Notes under the pieces: generated by a model
Told to the model about the DNA's origin: nothing
The model's input: only the letters and a program-made list of their open reading frames with translations
Database searches by the model: none
Assembly: GCF_017875955.1 (NCBI RefSeq)
Contig: NZ_JAGINK010000001.1
Coordinates: 2,084,001-2,148,000 of the forward strand
Direction: 5' to 3'
From: Pseudomonas sp. BP8
GTDB lineage: Bacteria; Pseudomonadota; Gammaproteobacteria; Pseudomonadales; Pseudomonadaceae
Length of the DNA: 64,000 bases
Shown: in pieces, positions 42,788 to 51,248 of the stretch
Layout: every line of letters begins with the position of its first letter
How positions within the stretch are numbered: the first letter of the stretch is position 1
Made by a program: the position numbers and the translations under genes

Positions 42788-43552
42788 TCAGTTGTCGCCA
42801 GGCTCGCGCCGCAATGCCATCGGCGAGCAACCAAAGTCGCGCAGCACGGCCGCAGAAAACGCGCTCTGCGAGCTGTAGCCGACCCGTGCAGCGACCTCGC
42901 CAACCGGCAGCCGGGTTTCCCTGAGCAGTTGCCGCGCCTTGAGCAGCCGGCGCTGGCGAATGTAATCCATCGGCGTCAGCCCGCACTCGGCAGCAAAGCG
43001 CGCATGCAGCCGAGCGTTGGACAACCCGGCCAGGCGCGCCAGGTCGGCTACTTGCAGCGGATACGCCGCGTACTGCTCGATGTGCGCATCGAACGCCGCG
43101 TAGGGCAGGCGCATGTCGACCACGCAGGCCGAGTGCTGCGCGCAGAGACTGGCCAGCAGCAGGGAGGCGCCCTGGCGAGCGATCAAGGGATCATCCACAG
43201 GGCTGGCGGCAAGCCAGTCGACCAACTGTTGCTGACGGTTGTCCAGGCCCACGGCACCGGGCCGTTCGAACAGGCGGCGACTGGCATCGGCATGCGCCCC
43301 GAGTTGTTCGTGCAGCCACGGCTCGCCAGGCACATCCAGCACCAGGCAGTGGCTCCCGGCGGTACTGCCGCAGGTGTGATGGGCACCGGCCGGGACCACG
43401 ACCAGCGCTTGCCGGTCGACCCGCGCACCGCGCCCCAGCACCTCGAAATCCAGCCGGCCGCCGAGGCCAAAGACCAATTGCGGGTGGTCATGGCTGTGGG
43501 CAATCAGCTCGTCGCGGTAGTGGCGCAGGGAAAGAATCGGGCCGGTGGTCAT
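42788..43552 (-). CDS. AraC-family transcriptional regulator
   Basis: 254 residues from the ATG at 43552 (AGGA about 7 bases upstream). The N-terminal cupin-like sensor (HSHDHPQLVFGLGGRLDFEVLG) precedes two C-terminal helix-turn-helix motifs (about 165-250: LQVADLARLAGLSNARLHARF and VGEVAARVGYSSQSAFS). By position it may control the downstream EamA transporter; the inducer is unknown. Confidence 0.87.
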   Translation of the reverse strand: MTTGPILSLRHYRDELIAHSHDHPQLVFGLGGRLDFEVLGRGARVDRQALVVVPAGAHHTCGSTAGSHCLVLDVPGEPWLHEQLGAHADASRRLFERPGAVGLDNRQQQLVDWLAASPVDDPLIARQGASLLLASLCAQHSACVVDMRLPYAAFDAHIEQYAAYPLQVADLARLAGLSNARLHARFAAECGLTPMDYIRQRRLLKARQLLRETRLPVGEVAARVGYSSQSAFSAAVLRDFGCSPMALRREPGDN

Positions 43553-43646
43553 TGGGCAGTCCTGGCGTGGCAGGCCTGCAGTGTACACCGTGACCACGCG
43601 TGTCAGGGCCGGTGCTTGGCGGCTTCGCTGGAAGCCACCGACTTGA

Positions 43647-43958
43647 TCAGAGGCTGACCTTGCCTAGCAAGATGTCGCGGAACATGGCGAAATCGCCGAG
43701 TAGGCTGTACCACGGATGCTTGAATGTGGCCGGCCGGTTCTTCTCGAAGAAAAAGTGCCCGATCCAGGCAAAACCGTAGCCGAAAATCGGCACGCTCAGC
43801 AGCAGCAACCACTTGCCGCTGGCGATGCTGTAGGCCAGCAGGGCAATCACCAGGCTGGTGCCGACGAAGTGCAAGCGGCGGCAGGTGGGGTTGCTGTGCT
43901 CACCCAGATAATAGGGGTAGAACTCGGCAAAACTGCGGAACTGCGCTGTGCGGTTCAT
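43647..43958 (-). CDS. Mpo1-like (DUF962) membrane protein
   Basis: 103 residues from the ATG at 43958 (GGGAG 8 bases upstream). The family signature FAEFYPYYLGEHSNPTCRRLHFVGT and the later GYGFAWIGHFFFEKNRPATF are both present, with two hydrophobic helices between. The conserved His residues match those of yeast Mpo1, an iron-dependent 2-hydroxy fatty acid dioxygenase. The bacterial function is untested as far as I know. Confidence 0.88.
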   Translation of the reverse strand: MNRTAQFRSFAEFYPYYLGEHSNPTCRRLHFVGTSLVIALLAYSIASGKWLLLLSVPIFGYGFAWIGHFFFEKNRPATFKHPWYSLLGDFAMFRDILLGKVSL

Positions 43959-44113
43959 GGCTGTGCTCCCGGAAATACTTGTCATTGAGTCGGATACACG
44001 GCGTGGAGCCTGATTCGAGTCTAGAGTGATTAGCAGCGAGGGCCAGTGACAATAAGCGCCAATTGAGTATCCTTGGCCTTCACCGCTGGAGCGGTCAGCA
44101 CAAGAAGCCTGCC

Positions 44114-45169
44114 ATGAGCGAAAGAACCACGTCAGCCAGCTGGGCATCAGGGATCGTCAAGGCGCTAGAGCTGGAAGGGCTCGATTGCCGCGCCATGTTC
44201 AAGCAACTTGGGCTGGATTTTGCCGCCCTCGACGACCCGGATGCACGCTTTTCGCAAGACTCGATGACCCGGCTCTGGCAGCTGGCGGTCGAGCTGTCGG
44301 GCAACGAAGCGATTGGCCTGAACATGTCCAGGGTGGTGCGTCCGGCCTCCTTCCATGTGGTCGGCTACGCGCTGATGTCGAGCCGCACACTTGCCGAGGG
44401 CTTCGAGCGTCTGGTGCGTTATCAGCGGATCATTGCCGAAAGTTCTGACCTGAGCTTCCGTCTCGGGCCGGATGGGTATGCCCTGATCCTGACGGTACAT
44501 GGCGACCACTTGCCGCCTACCCGACACAGCGCCGAGGCCTCGCTGGCCTGCGCATTGGCATTGTGTACCTGGCTCAGCGGTCGGCCGATCCAGCCGCGGC
44601 GGGTGCTGATCCAGGGGCCACAGCCGAAAAACGTCGAGCCTTACAAGGTAGCGTTCCACTCACCGCTGGTGTTTGATTCGCCCCACGACGCACTGGTGTT
44701 CGAGCGGGCTGACATGGAAGCGCCACTGCCCACCGCCAATGAAGCGATGGCCATCCTGCATGACCGTTTTGCCGGCGAATACCTGGCGCGCTTCTCGGAA
44801 AGCCGGGTTACCCATCGGGTGCGTCAGGTCTTGTGCCGCATCCTGCCTCAGGGCGAGCCCAAGCGCGAAACCGTGGCCCAGGCGCTGCACCTGTCGCAGC
44901 GTACCTTGCAGCGCCGGTTGCAGGAGGAGGGCACCAGTTTTCAGAACCTGCTCGACGATACCCGGCGGGAGCTGGCCGAGCAGTACCTCGCCCAACCGGG
45001 CATGACCTTGCTGGAAACCGCCTACCTCCTGGGCTTCGCCGACCCGAGCAACTTCTACCGAGCGTTCCGCCGCTGGTTCGACGCCACCCCGAGCGAGTAC
45101 CGCTCACGCCTGGGCGCTGAGCCGGTCAGTGACGCCAGAACGCCGGCATGCACAACACCAGTACCGTAA
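44114..45169 (+). CDS. AraC-family regulator (OruR/ArgR-type, Arabinose_bd + HTH)
   Basis: 351 residues from the ATG at 44114. The long N-terminal domain (about 20-210, SFHVVGYALMSSRTLAEGFERLVRY) is the 'Arabinose_bd' type, followed by HTH_18 (ETVAQALHLSQRTLQRRLQEE, then TLLETAYLLGFADPSNFYRAFRRW). The family includes OruR, an ornithine-use regulator, but the ligand here is unknown. The last 15 codons (PVSDARTPACTTPVP) overlap the 3' end of trkH on the opposite strand by 44 bp. Confidence 0.85.
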   Translation: MSERTTSASWASGIVKALELEGLDCRAMFKQLGLDFAALDDPDARFSQDSMTRLWQLAVELSGNEAIGLNMSRVVRPASFHVVGYALMSSRTLAEGFERLVRYQRIIAESSDLSFRLGPDGYALILTVHGDHLPPTRHSAEASLACALALCTWLSGRPIQPRRVLIQGPQPKNVEPYKVAFHSPLVFDSPHDALVFERADMEAPLPTANEAMAILHDRFAGEYLARFSESRVTHRVRQVLCRILPQGEPKRETVAQALHLSQRTLQRRLQEEGTSFQNLLDDTRRELAEQYLAQPGMTLLETAYLLGFADPSNFYRAFRRWFDATPSEYRSRLGAEPVSDARTPACTTPVP

Positions 45170-46580
45170 TGATCTCCAGGCGGCCGAGCAGCATGCCGCC
45201 GGCCAGGATCCATTTGGCGGCATCCGGCAAGGTGGCGTAGTTGCCGGCTGGGCCAATCACCTCGCCCAACCCCGGACCAACCCCGGAAACGGTGCCCGCG
45301 GCGCCGGTCAGGGCCGTCATCCAGTCGACCCCGAGCAGCGACAGCAGCAGGGCGATGACGCAAATGGTGATGGCGAAGAAGAACGAGAAGGTCAGGATCG
45401 AGCGCACGATCTCTTCATCGAGACGGTGGCCGTTGTACTTCTGCTTGATCACTGCGCGCGGGTGGATCAGCTGGTTGAGGCTGGCCTTGAGCAGGATATA
45501 GGCCACCTGGAAGCGGAAAATCTTTATTCCGCCTGCAGTAGAGCCGGAGCAGCCGCCGACAAACCCGAGATAGAAGAACAACATCAGCGAGAAATTGCCC
45601 CACAGGCTGTAGTCGCCCAAGGCAAAGCCGGTGGTGGTGACTACCGAGGTGACGTTCAGTGCGACGTGACGCAGGGCGTCCAGCCAGTGCAGGTCGGTGG
45701 TGGCCCAGTACCAGGTGCCGAGCACCAGCCACGTGACGATGAGCATGCCCAGCAGACCTTGCACCTGCTGATCCTTGAGCAGCGCCCGGCGGTTGCCACG
45801 CAAGGTGGCCACGTACAGGGTGAAGGGCATGCTGCCAAAGATCATCACCACCACTGCGACCCAGTGCACGGCGGGGATGTCCCACTTGGCCAGGGACAGG
45901 TCGGAGGTGGAGAAGCCGCCCGTCGAGATCGCCGACATGGCATGGTTGATCGCATCGAACGGGCTCATGCCGGCCCACCAGAAGGCCAGGCTGCCAATAA
46001 AGGTAATACCGACGTAGACCAGCACGATTGACTTGGCGACCATGTGCGAGCGCGGCATGACCTTTTCCGAGCGGTCCGACGATTCGGTCTGGAACAGACG
46101 CATGCCACCGATGCGCAGCAGCGGCAGGATCGCCACCGCCATGGCGATGAAGCCGATGCCGCCGAGCCAGTGCAGCATCGAGCGCCACATGAGGATCCCC
46201 GGTGACATGTTGTCGAGGCCGCTGAGCACGGTGGCGCCGGTGGCAGTGATGCCTGACATGCTTTCGAAGAAGGCGTTGGTGTAGCTGATGTGCTGGGTCA
46301 GGAGAAACGGCAGCGCGGCGAACACGCAGACCACCAGCCAACTGCTGACGGTCAGCAGGTACATGTCGCGCGGGCGCAGGTGGACGTGTTCGGGGCGGCC
46401 GGGAATGATCAGGGCCAGGCCGGCGATAAAGGTGATCAGGCTCGACCAGAGGAACGAGGGCATGTCGCCAGTGCGTTCGAAGATCACCAGGGTGGCCATG
46501 GGAACGACCATGCTGACCGCCAGGGTGATCAGGAAGATGCCGATGATGAAACCAATGATCCTTAAGGTCGGCAACGCCAT
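45126..46580 (-). CDS. trkH: Trk potassium-uptake membrane subunit
   Basis: 484 residues with about ten to twelve membrane segments in four M-P-M repeats. Selectivity-filter regions are recognisable in each (SGITATGATVLSG, SAISTGGFSTSD, VTTTGFALGD, GTVSGVGPG). K+ enters the cell through this subunit under control of cytosolic TrkA, which is not encoded here. Its 3' end overlaps the convergent AraC-type gene by 44 bp; the nitroreductase gene is divergent. Confidence 0.93.
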   Translation of the reverse strand: MALPTLRIIGFIIGIFLITLAVSMVVPMATLVIFERTGDMPSFLWSSLITFIAGLALIIPGRPEHVHLRPRDMYLLTVSSWLVVCVFAALPFLLTQHISYTNAFFESMSGITATGATVLSGLDNMSPGILMWRSMLHWLGGIGFIAMAVAILPLLRIGGMRLFQTESSDRSEKVMPRSHMVAKSIVLVYVGITFIGSLAFWWAGMSPFDAINHAMSAISTGGFSTSDLSLAKWDIPAVHWVAVVVMIFGSMPFTLYVATLRGNRRALLKDQQVQGLLGMLIVTWLVLGTWYWATTDLHWLDALRHVALNVTSVVTTTGFALGDYSLWGNFSLMLFFYLGFVGGCSGSTAGGIKIFRFQVAYILLKASLNQLIHPRAVIKQKYNGHRLDEEIVRSILTFSFFFAITICVIALLLSLLGVDWMTALTGAAGTVSGVGPGLGEVIGPAGNYATLPDAAKWILAGGMLLGRLEIITVLVLCMPAFWRH

Positions 46581-46727
46581 GTGATCTGCTCTGACTCGAT
46601 ACGGAAAGGGGCGCCATTCTACCTGTGCGTCCGGTGAAGTAAACGCATTGGATTACCTGTAGATTGTGCCGTAGCGGCGGCAATAGTGCAGAATGACGGC
46701 ACTTTTGATCTGCCAGGAGGGTAGCCG

Positions 46728-47282
46728 ATGGAGGCTCTCGACGCATTGCTCAACCGTGTATCCGTACCACGCCTGACCGACCCGGCGCCCAATCCTGCCC
46801 AGCGCGAGGCGTTGTTCCAGGCCGCGCTGCGCGCGCCGGATCATGGCCAGTTGCGCCCTTGGCGCTTCCTCACCATCGAGGGCGCGGCGCGCGAAAAGCT
46901 TGGCGAGCTGTTTGCCGAAGCGGTCGCCAATAAAGGTGACGCCAGCCAGGCCGCGCTGGACAAGGCTCGCGCCATGCCGATGCGGGCACCCTTGCTGATC
47001 GTAGTGATTGCGCGTCTGCAGGATCACTTCAAGGTGCCCAAGCTGGAGCAGCAACTGGCAGCGGGTTGTGCCGCGCATGGCATCCTGATCGCGGCGCATG
47101 CGCAAGGTATCGGCGCAGTGTGGCGGACCGGCGACTTGGCCTTTGATGCGCATGTGCACCGGGGCTTGGGGCTGGAGGCGAACGAAGAGGTGATCGGTTA
47201 CCTCTATGTGGGGACGCCAGTCAACGAGCCGCGCACTGCTCCAATCCTGGAAACTACCGACTTTGTTCGCGCCTGGGAGTAA
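46728..47282 (+). CDS. YdjA-type nitroreductase-family protein
   Basis: 184 residues with an excellent SD (AGGAGG) before the ATG. The flavin-binding pattern of small nitroreductases is visible: RAPDHGQLRPWRFLTIEG, then ARLQDHFKVPKLEQQLAAGCAAHGILIAAHAQGIGAVWRTG. This is a compact, homodimeric FMN enzyme family; the physiological substrate is unknown. Followed by the 19-base palindrome at 47291 and convergent with cpxS. Confidence 0.9.
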   Translation: MEALDALLNRVSVPRLTDPAPNPAQREALFQAALRAPDHGQLRPWRFLTIEGAAREKLGELFAEAVANKGDASQAALDKARAMPMRAPLLIVVIARLQDHFKVPKLEQQLAAGCAAHGILIAAHAQGIGAVWRTGDLAFDAHVHRGLGLEANEEVIGYLYVGTPVNEPRTAPILETTDFVRAWE

Positions 47283-47290
47283 GTGAGTCG

Positions 47291-47309
47291 GGGGCTGCGT
47301 AGCAGCCCC
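47291..47309. terminator. Hairpin GGGGCTGC-GTA-GCAGCCCC
   Basis: A perfect 8-bp stem 8 bp after the nitroreductase stop and 6 bp before the convergent cpxS stop. It is identical to the hairpin at 35155-35173 except for one loop base. No T run. Confidence 0.6.
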
Positions 47310-47314
47310 AGCGA

Positions 47315-48649
47315 TCAACTGCCCACTACAGCCGTCACAGGAAACTCCAGCCGCGCCACAAAGCCACCCTGGGCATGGTTACTCAGCGTCAGGCTGCCAC
47401 CGTGGCGCTCCGCTGCCCGCCGGGCTATCGCCAGGCCCAGCCCATGCCCCGGCGCATCCTGCCCGGGCGCACGGAAGAACGGTTCGCCCAACTGGGCCAG
47501 GTACTCCGGCGCCACGCCTTTGCCGTGGTCACGCACGGTCACCACCACGCGATCATGCTCGAGCCCCGCACTGATCTCGATCGGCTGCCCGGGCGGGCTG
47601 AAGCGCAGGGCATTGCGCACCAGGTTGTCCACGGCACGCTCGACCAGCGTCGGCCAGCCCTGCAGAGTCAGGCCGGGCATGGCCTCGAGGCGGATTTCCT
47701 GATCCGGTGCGCTCAGCAGTGCATCCTTGCGTACGCTGCCGAGCAGGGCATTGACATCAACTGGCTCGGCCAGCGACTGCTCGGCATCGACCCGGGCCAG
47801 GGCGAGGATTTCGCTGATCAGGTCTTCCAGTCGATCGCACTCACGGGTCAGTCGCGGCCACAGCGCCTGACGCTGCTCAGGCTCGGCACGTTCGGCCAGG
47901 GCCAGGGCGATGCGCAGGCGCGCCAGCGGTGAGCGCAGCTCGTGGGACACATCACGCAGCAACTGGCGCTGGCTGCCGATCAGGCTCTGCAGGCGTGCGC
48001 CCATCTTGTTGAAGTCGGTGGCCAGCACACCAAACTCATCGCGGCGCCCGGCCAGTTTGGCCAGGCTGTTTTGCTGGTAACTGGTCTGGCCAAGGTCGTG
48101 CACCGCTCCGCGCAAGCGGCTCAATGGGCGGGTGATCGACAGCGTCACCAGCAGGCTGAACAAGGTCAACACCACCAGTGCGATGCCCAGGGCGCTGAGC
48201 GGCCAGAGCAGGCTCTCGCGGTGCCAGGCATCCAGCGCCGGATGCGGAATACGGTAGATCAGCAGATAGGTCTCGCCAGTTTTCGGGCTGGTGTATTCCT
48301 CGGTCAGGCGTCGCCAGGGCAGGCGGCGCTCATCATTGCGCTGGCGCGCTTCGAAGTCGGCGGCGCGCCGCGGGAAGGTGCCAGGCACCACTGCATCGCC
48401 CACGTCGTTGAGCACTTGCACATCGATTTTGAAGCGCTGTTTGCGGCGTTCCAGAAAGTGTTGCGAGGACTCCAGGCCTTCGTCTTCGTAATGCTGCGCC
48501 CAATGGCTGGCCAGGGTGTTCAGGCCCGGGTGGCGGCTGAGGATCCAGTTATCCTGGTTGAGCATGTGGCCGAGCAGGATCGACAGACCGGCGACCAGGG
48601 TGATGGCGAGCCAGAAGCTGGCCAGGATGCGCCAGAACAGTGAACGCAA
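47315..48649 (-). CDS. cpxS: CpxA/CpxS-like sensor histidine kinase
   Basis: 444 residues from a TTG at 48649, chosen because GGAGG lies 8 bases upstream; the frame's first TTG (48667) would place this SD inside the gene. Membrane helices at about 3-27 and 148-172 flank a periplasmic sensor domain. HAMP and DHp follow, with phospho-accepting H236 (RDVSHELRSPLAR), then ATPase motifs (DNLVRNALRFS, GHGLGLAIARRAAERHGG). It should detect envelope stress and phosphorylate the CpxR-like regulator at 49799. A terminator hairpin sits directly upstream of the SD. Confidence 0.88.
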   Translation of the reverse strand: MRSLFWRILASFWLAITLVAGLSILLGHMLNQDNWILSRHPGLNTLASHWAQHYEDEGLESSQHFLERRKQRFKIDVQVLNDVGDAVVPGTFPRRAADFEARQRNDERRLPWRRLTEEYTSPKTGETYLLIYRIPHPALDAWHRESLLWPLSALGIALVVLTLFSLLVTLSITRPLSRLRGAVHDLGQTSYQQNSLAKLAGRRDEFGVLATDFNKMGARLQSLIGSQRQLLRDVSHELRSPLARLRIALALAERAEPEQRQALWPRLTRECDRLEDLISEILALARVDAEQSLAEPVDVNALLGSVRKDALLSAPDQEIRLEAMPGLTLQGWPTLVERAVDNLVRNALRFSPPGQPIEISAGLEHDRVVVTVRDHGKGVAPEYLAQLGEPFFRAPGQDAPGHGLGLAIARRAAERHGGSLTLSNHAQGGFVARLEFPVTAVVGS

Positions 48650-48672
48650 GACGAGTACCTCCTCCAAACGGG

Positions 48673-48704
48673 AAAAACCCGGCCCGCTTGCGGGCGGGCC
48701 GGGT
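48673..48704 (-). terminator. Intrinsic terminator between the CpxP-like gene and cpxS
   Basis: Reading leftward, an 11-bp perfect stem (48704-48694 with 48687-48677, loop CCGCAA) is followed by five T (48677-48673). It starts 15 bp after the CpxP-like stop and ends about 9 bp before the cpxS SD, so full-length cpxS message from upstream needs read-through. Confidence 0.8.
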
Positions 48705-48718
48705 ATCGGTTTGACAGC

Positions 48719-49135
48719 TTACTGGGCCTTGCCGGCTTTGGCAGCCTTCCAGGCTTGGAACTCTTTCCATTCAGCCTTGCGTTCGGCGCGTTTTTTCTGC
48801 TGCTCGTCGAACTTCTTCTGCTGGTCGGGCTTGAGCAGGCCGCGGATTTCGCTTTGGGTCTTGTCGTGACGGGCCTTGAGCTCGTCCTTCATGGCTTTCT
48901 GGTCGGCTGCTGGCAGTTTGTCCAGGTAGCGTTTGGTAATGTCGCGGTGGGCTTTCATGTCTTCGCCCTTGAGTTTGCCGATCTGTTGGCGCTGCTCGTG
49001 GGTCAGGTCCAGCTGGGCGAAAGGCGCGTCACCGCGGTGATGTGGGCCGTCGTGGCGCGGGCCGCCTTCGGGCATGGCCATGGCAACGGTTGGCAAGGCG
49101 GCGGCGAACATCAGGGCGATCAGGGTCTTGCGCAT
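48719..49135 (-). CDS. Spy/CpxP-like (LTXXQ) periplasmic protein
   Basis: 138 residues. A signal peptide (about 1-20, LPTVAMA) precedes a highly charged helical protein with the LTXXQ motif (LTHEQRQQIGKL) and a second long helix (LKARHDKTQSEIRGLL). Spy/CpxP proteins are periplasmic chaperones, and CpxP also restrains its sensor kinase. Lying next to cpxS, it probably acts as that accessory inhibitor or as an induced chaperone. A terminator separates it from cpxS. Confidence 0.87.
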   Translation of the reverse strand: MRKTLIALMFAAALPTVAMAMPEGGPRHDGPHHRGDAPFAQLDLTHEQRQQIGKLKGEDMKAHRDITKRYLDKLPAADQKAMKDELKARHDKTQSEIRGLLKPDQQKKFDEQQKKRAERKAEWKEFQAWKAAKAGKAQ

Positions 49136-49798
49136 GGTGTATCTCCTGTCATGGGCCGGTCGTTACCGGATGAGCCCAGTTTAGGGAGATCAAGGTCAAG
49201 CGCGGTCAGGTGACGGTAAAGGCAGGGTAAAGACGCGGGGGGATTTGTAAGGTGTGAGTTACGAGAGATGTATTGGAGGGGGCAGGCTGCTTTTTTTGGT
49301 TTTTCAGGAGTTGCCGGGGGTTATGGTCTGGGTCTTGGAAGCTGGGGGCTTATCCATTAGGTGTGGTGGTGCCACTGGCCCCTTCCGCCCTTACGGCCAT
49401 CCCTTTCAAGATATTTTGAAATTGTGTCTGACTTGAGTATGTCGGGGGCGCTGCGCACCCCTTTCGCGACACAAGGCCGCTCCCACAGAGACCGCGCCAG
49501 CTTGAGGTTGAGTGCAAGACAGTTGCCCAGAGGAGCGAGCCGCGCCGCTCTTGAGGCATGCGCTATCTCTGTGGGAGCGGCCTTGTGTCGCGAAAGGGGT
49601 GCGCAGCGCCCCCGGCATTGCTGGCCTACATGATGAAATTCGGAGTTAACGCAAAGACCTTGAAAGGGATGGCCGTAAGGGCGGAAGGGGCCAGTAGCGC
49701 CACCATATCAAATGGATAAGACCACAATTCCTAAGCCAGCCAAGCAAACAGCTCATAGCCCCCGAAAAATCCAAGGAGAACCTGCCGCTCGCAACGAC
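49136..49798. repeat. Nested inverted repeat in the intergenic region between the CpxP-like gene and cpxR
   Basis: No gene is visible in this 663-bp stretch. Its core (about 49350-49722) is a nested palindrome. The outer arms 49374-49410 and 49659-49695 are 37-bp perfect inverted repeats that extend imperfectly to about 49350 and 49722. The inner arms 49443-49490 and 49566-49613 are 48-bp perfect inverted repeats containing the GTGGGAGCGG-type REP. The centre (49491-49565) is unpaired. The left flank carries TCTGACTTGAG (49427-49437). The 213 bp next to the CpxP-like start should hold its promoter, but none is clear. Confidence 0.85.
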
Positions 49799-50476
49799 TC
49801 AGAGGCTGTAATAGTAACCGCGACTGCGCAGGGCAACGATTCGCGGCCTGCCGTCAGGATGCGGGCCGACCTTCTTGCGCAGGTTGCTGACATGCATGTC
49901 GAGGCTGCGGTCATACAGCGTCAGCTTGCGCCCAAGGGCAATCTGCGCGAGGTCCTGTTTGTCCAGCGGCTCGCCAGGCTGGCGCAGCAGGGCCTCGAGG
50001 ATGCGGCTCTCAGACAGCGTCAAGGTCATCTCGCGACCCTCGACATTGACCACCCCGCGCGCCGGGCTAAAGGCCAAGTCACCGATCTCGACCTGGCTGC
50101 TGATCGCCGCCGGATGGCTACGGCGCAGCACCGCGCGCAGGCGAGCGGTCAGCTCGCGTGGATCGCACGGTTTTGCCAGGTAATCATCGGCACCCAGTTC
50201 CAGGCCGAGGATACGGTCCAGCGGCTCACCCCGGGCCGACAGCATCAGCACGGGCAAATCGGTATGCTCGGTACGCAACTGCTTGAGCAGCTCCAGGCCG
50301 CTGCCGTCGGGCAACATCACGTCCAGCACCACGGCGGCCGGTGCCTGTTCGGCCAAGGCCTGGCGCGCGCTCAGGCCATCGTGACAGGCACGTACCACGA
50401 ACCCTTCCTGGGTCAGCCAGCTGCCGAGCAGCTCGCAGAGTTCCTGGTCATCATCAATCAGTAACAGCTCGCTCAT
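49799..50476 (-). CDS. cpxR: CpxR-like OmpR-family response regulator
   Basis: 225 residues. Receiver domain (1-120) with phosphorylation site D52 (VLDVMLPDGSG), acidic D8-D10, and K102 (YLAKP). An OmpR-type winged helix follows (about 130-225, ending GRPRIVALRSRGYYYSL). It is the partner of CpxS by type and by the order I remember from P. aeruginosa (CpxR, CpxP-like, CpxS). It lies 7 bp after the small membrane protein gene on the same strand and 663 bp before the CpxP-like gene. Confidence 0.9.
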   Translation of the reverse strand: MSELLLIDDDQELCELLGSWLTQEGFVVRACHDGLSARQALAEQAPAAVVLDVMLPDGSGLELLKQLRTEHTDLPVLMLSARGEPLDRILGLELGADDYLAKPCDPRELTARLRAVLRRSHPAAISSQVEIGDLAFSPARGVVNVEGREMTLTLSESRILEALLRQPGEPLDKQDLAQIALGRKLTLYDRSLDMHVSNLRKKVGPHPDGRPRIVALRSRGYYYSL

Positions 50477-50483
50477 GACTCAC

Positions 50484-50834
50484 TCAATTCAACCATTGAC
50501 GGCGTCTTCTGTGTCCGCCACTGGCAAAGATACCGCAGAGTACCGAGAACAGTGCAACGCCTGAACCAATCAGAAACCATAATTGTTGGTCGGTGATCGG
50601 CGATTGGGGGGTATTGGCCTGCATTTGCTTGATCGACAGCGCCAGGCGTTGGTTGTCCTGGCGCAGGCGGGTGAGCTGCTCGGCGAGGGTCGCACGTTGC
50701 TTGTCGCTCTCTTCCAGGCGTTGTTGCAGCTCGGTAGTCCGTGCACCGGACTCCAACGACAAGGCGTTGTTGGCGCAGGCCAACGGGCTCAGCAACAGCA
50801 GGCAAAGCAGCAGGGACAGCGGACCTTGGCGCAT
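50484..50834 (-). CDS. Small exported coiled-coil membrane protein
   Basis: 116 residues. Signal peptide (1 to about 21, SPLACA), then a coiled coil (about 30-72, TELQQRLEESDKQRATLAEQ), then one membrane helix (about 84-104, LWFLIGSGVALFSVLCGIFA) and a basic tail (GGHRRRRQW). Equivalent Pseudomonas genes have, as I recall, been mislabelled 'translation initiation factor 2'; there is no GTPase domain. It directly precedes cpxR (7-bp gap) and so is likely part of the envelope-stress operon. Confidence 0.8.
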   Translation of the reverse strand: MRQGPLSLLLCLLLLSPLACANNALSLESGARTTELQQRLEESDKQRATLAEQLTRLRQDNQRLALSIKQMQANTPQSPITDQQLWFLIGSGVALFSVLCGIFASGGHRRRRQWLN

Positions 50835-50947
50835 CGGAACTCCTGAGTTGGTATCGATTCAGGAGGTTGTCGGCCGTTGGTCGGATTAGATGAGCGGGGC
50901 GTCGTGTCAGTCAGGACTCCCCTCGAGCCCTGACTGGCACGCTACGA

Positions 50948-51247
50948 TCAAGGCAGCACTTGCTTGAAAGGCTTGACCACAACCTTGTCGTATACCCCGG
51001 CTGCAACGTACGGATCGGCATCGGCCCATGCCTGCGCTGCCACCAGCGAGTCGAACTCGGCCACGATCAAGCTGCCGCTGAAGCCGGCCTCGCCCGGGTC
51101 GTTGCTGTCGATTGCCGGGTGCGGGCCGGCCAGCACTACACGGCCTTCGGCCTTGAGCTGCTGCAGGCGCTCGATGTGCGCAGGGCGTGCGGCCAGGCGC
51201 TTTTCCAACGAGTTGGCGACGTCGCTGGCAATAATGGCGTAAAGCAT
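50948..51247 (-). CDS. yciI: YciI-family protein
   Basis: 99 residues of the YciI / dimeric ferredoxin-like fold: start [26 protein letters not shown], and the conserved His-Asp pair region (AGPHPAIDS). The E. coli protein has no firmly known substrate. It begins 1 bp after the yciB stop, so the two are almost certainly one operon. Confidence 0.9.
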   Translation of the reverse strand: MLYAIIASDVANSLEKRLAARPAHIERLQQLKAEGRVVLAGPHPAIDSNDPGEAGFSGSLIVAEFDSLVAAQAWADADPYVAAGVYDKVVVKPFKQVLP

Positions 51248-51248
51248 G

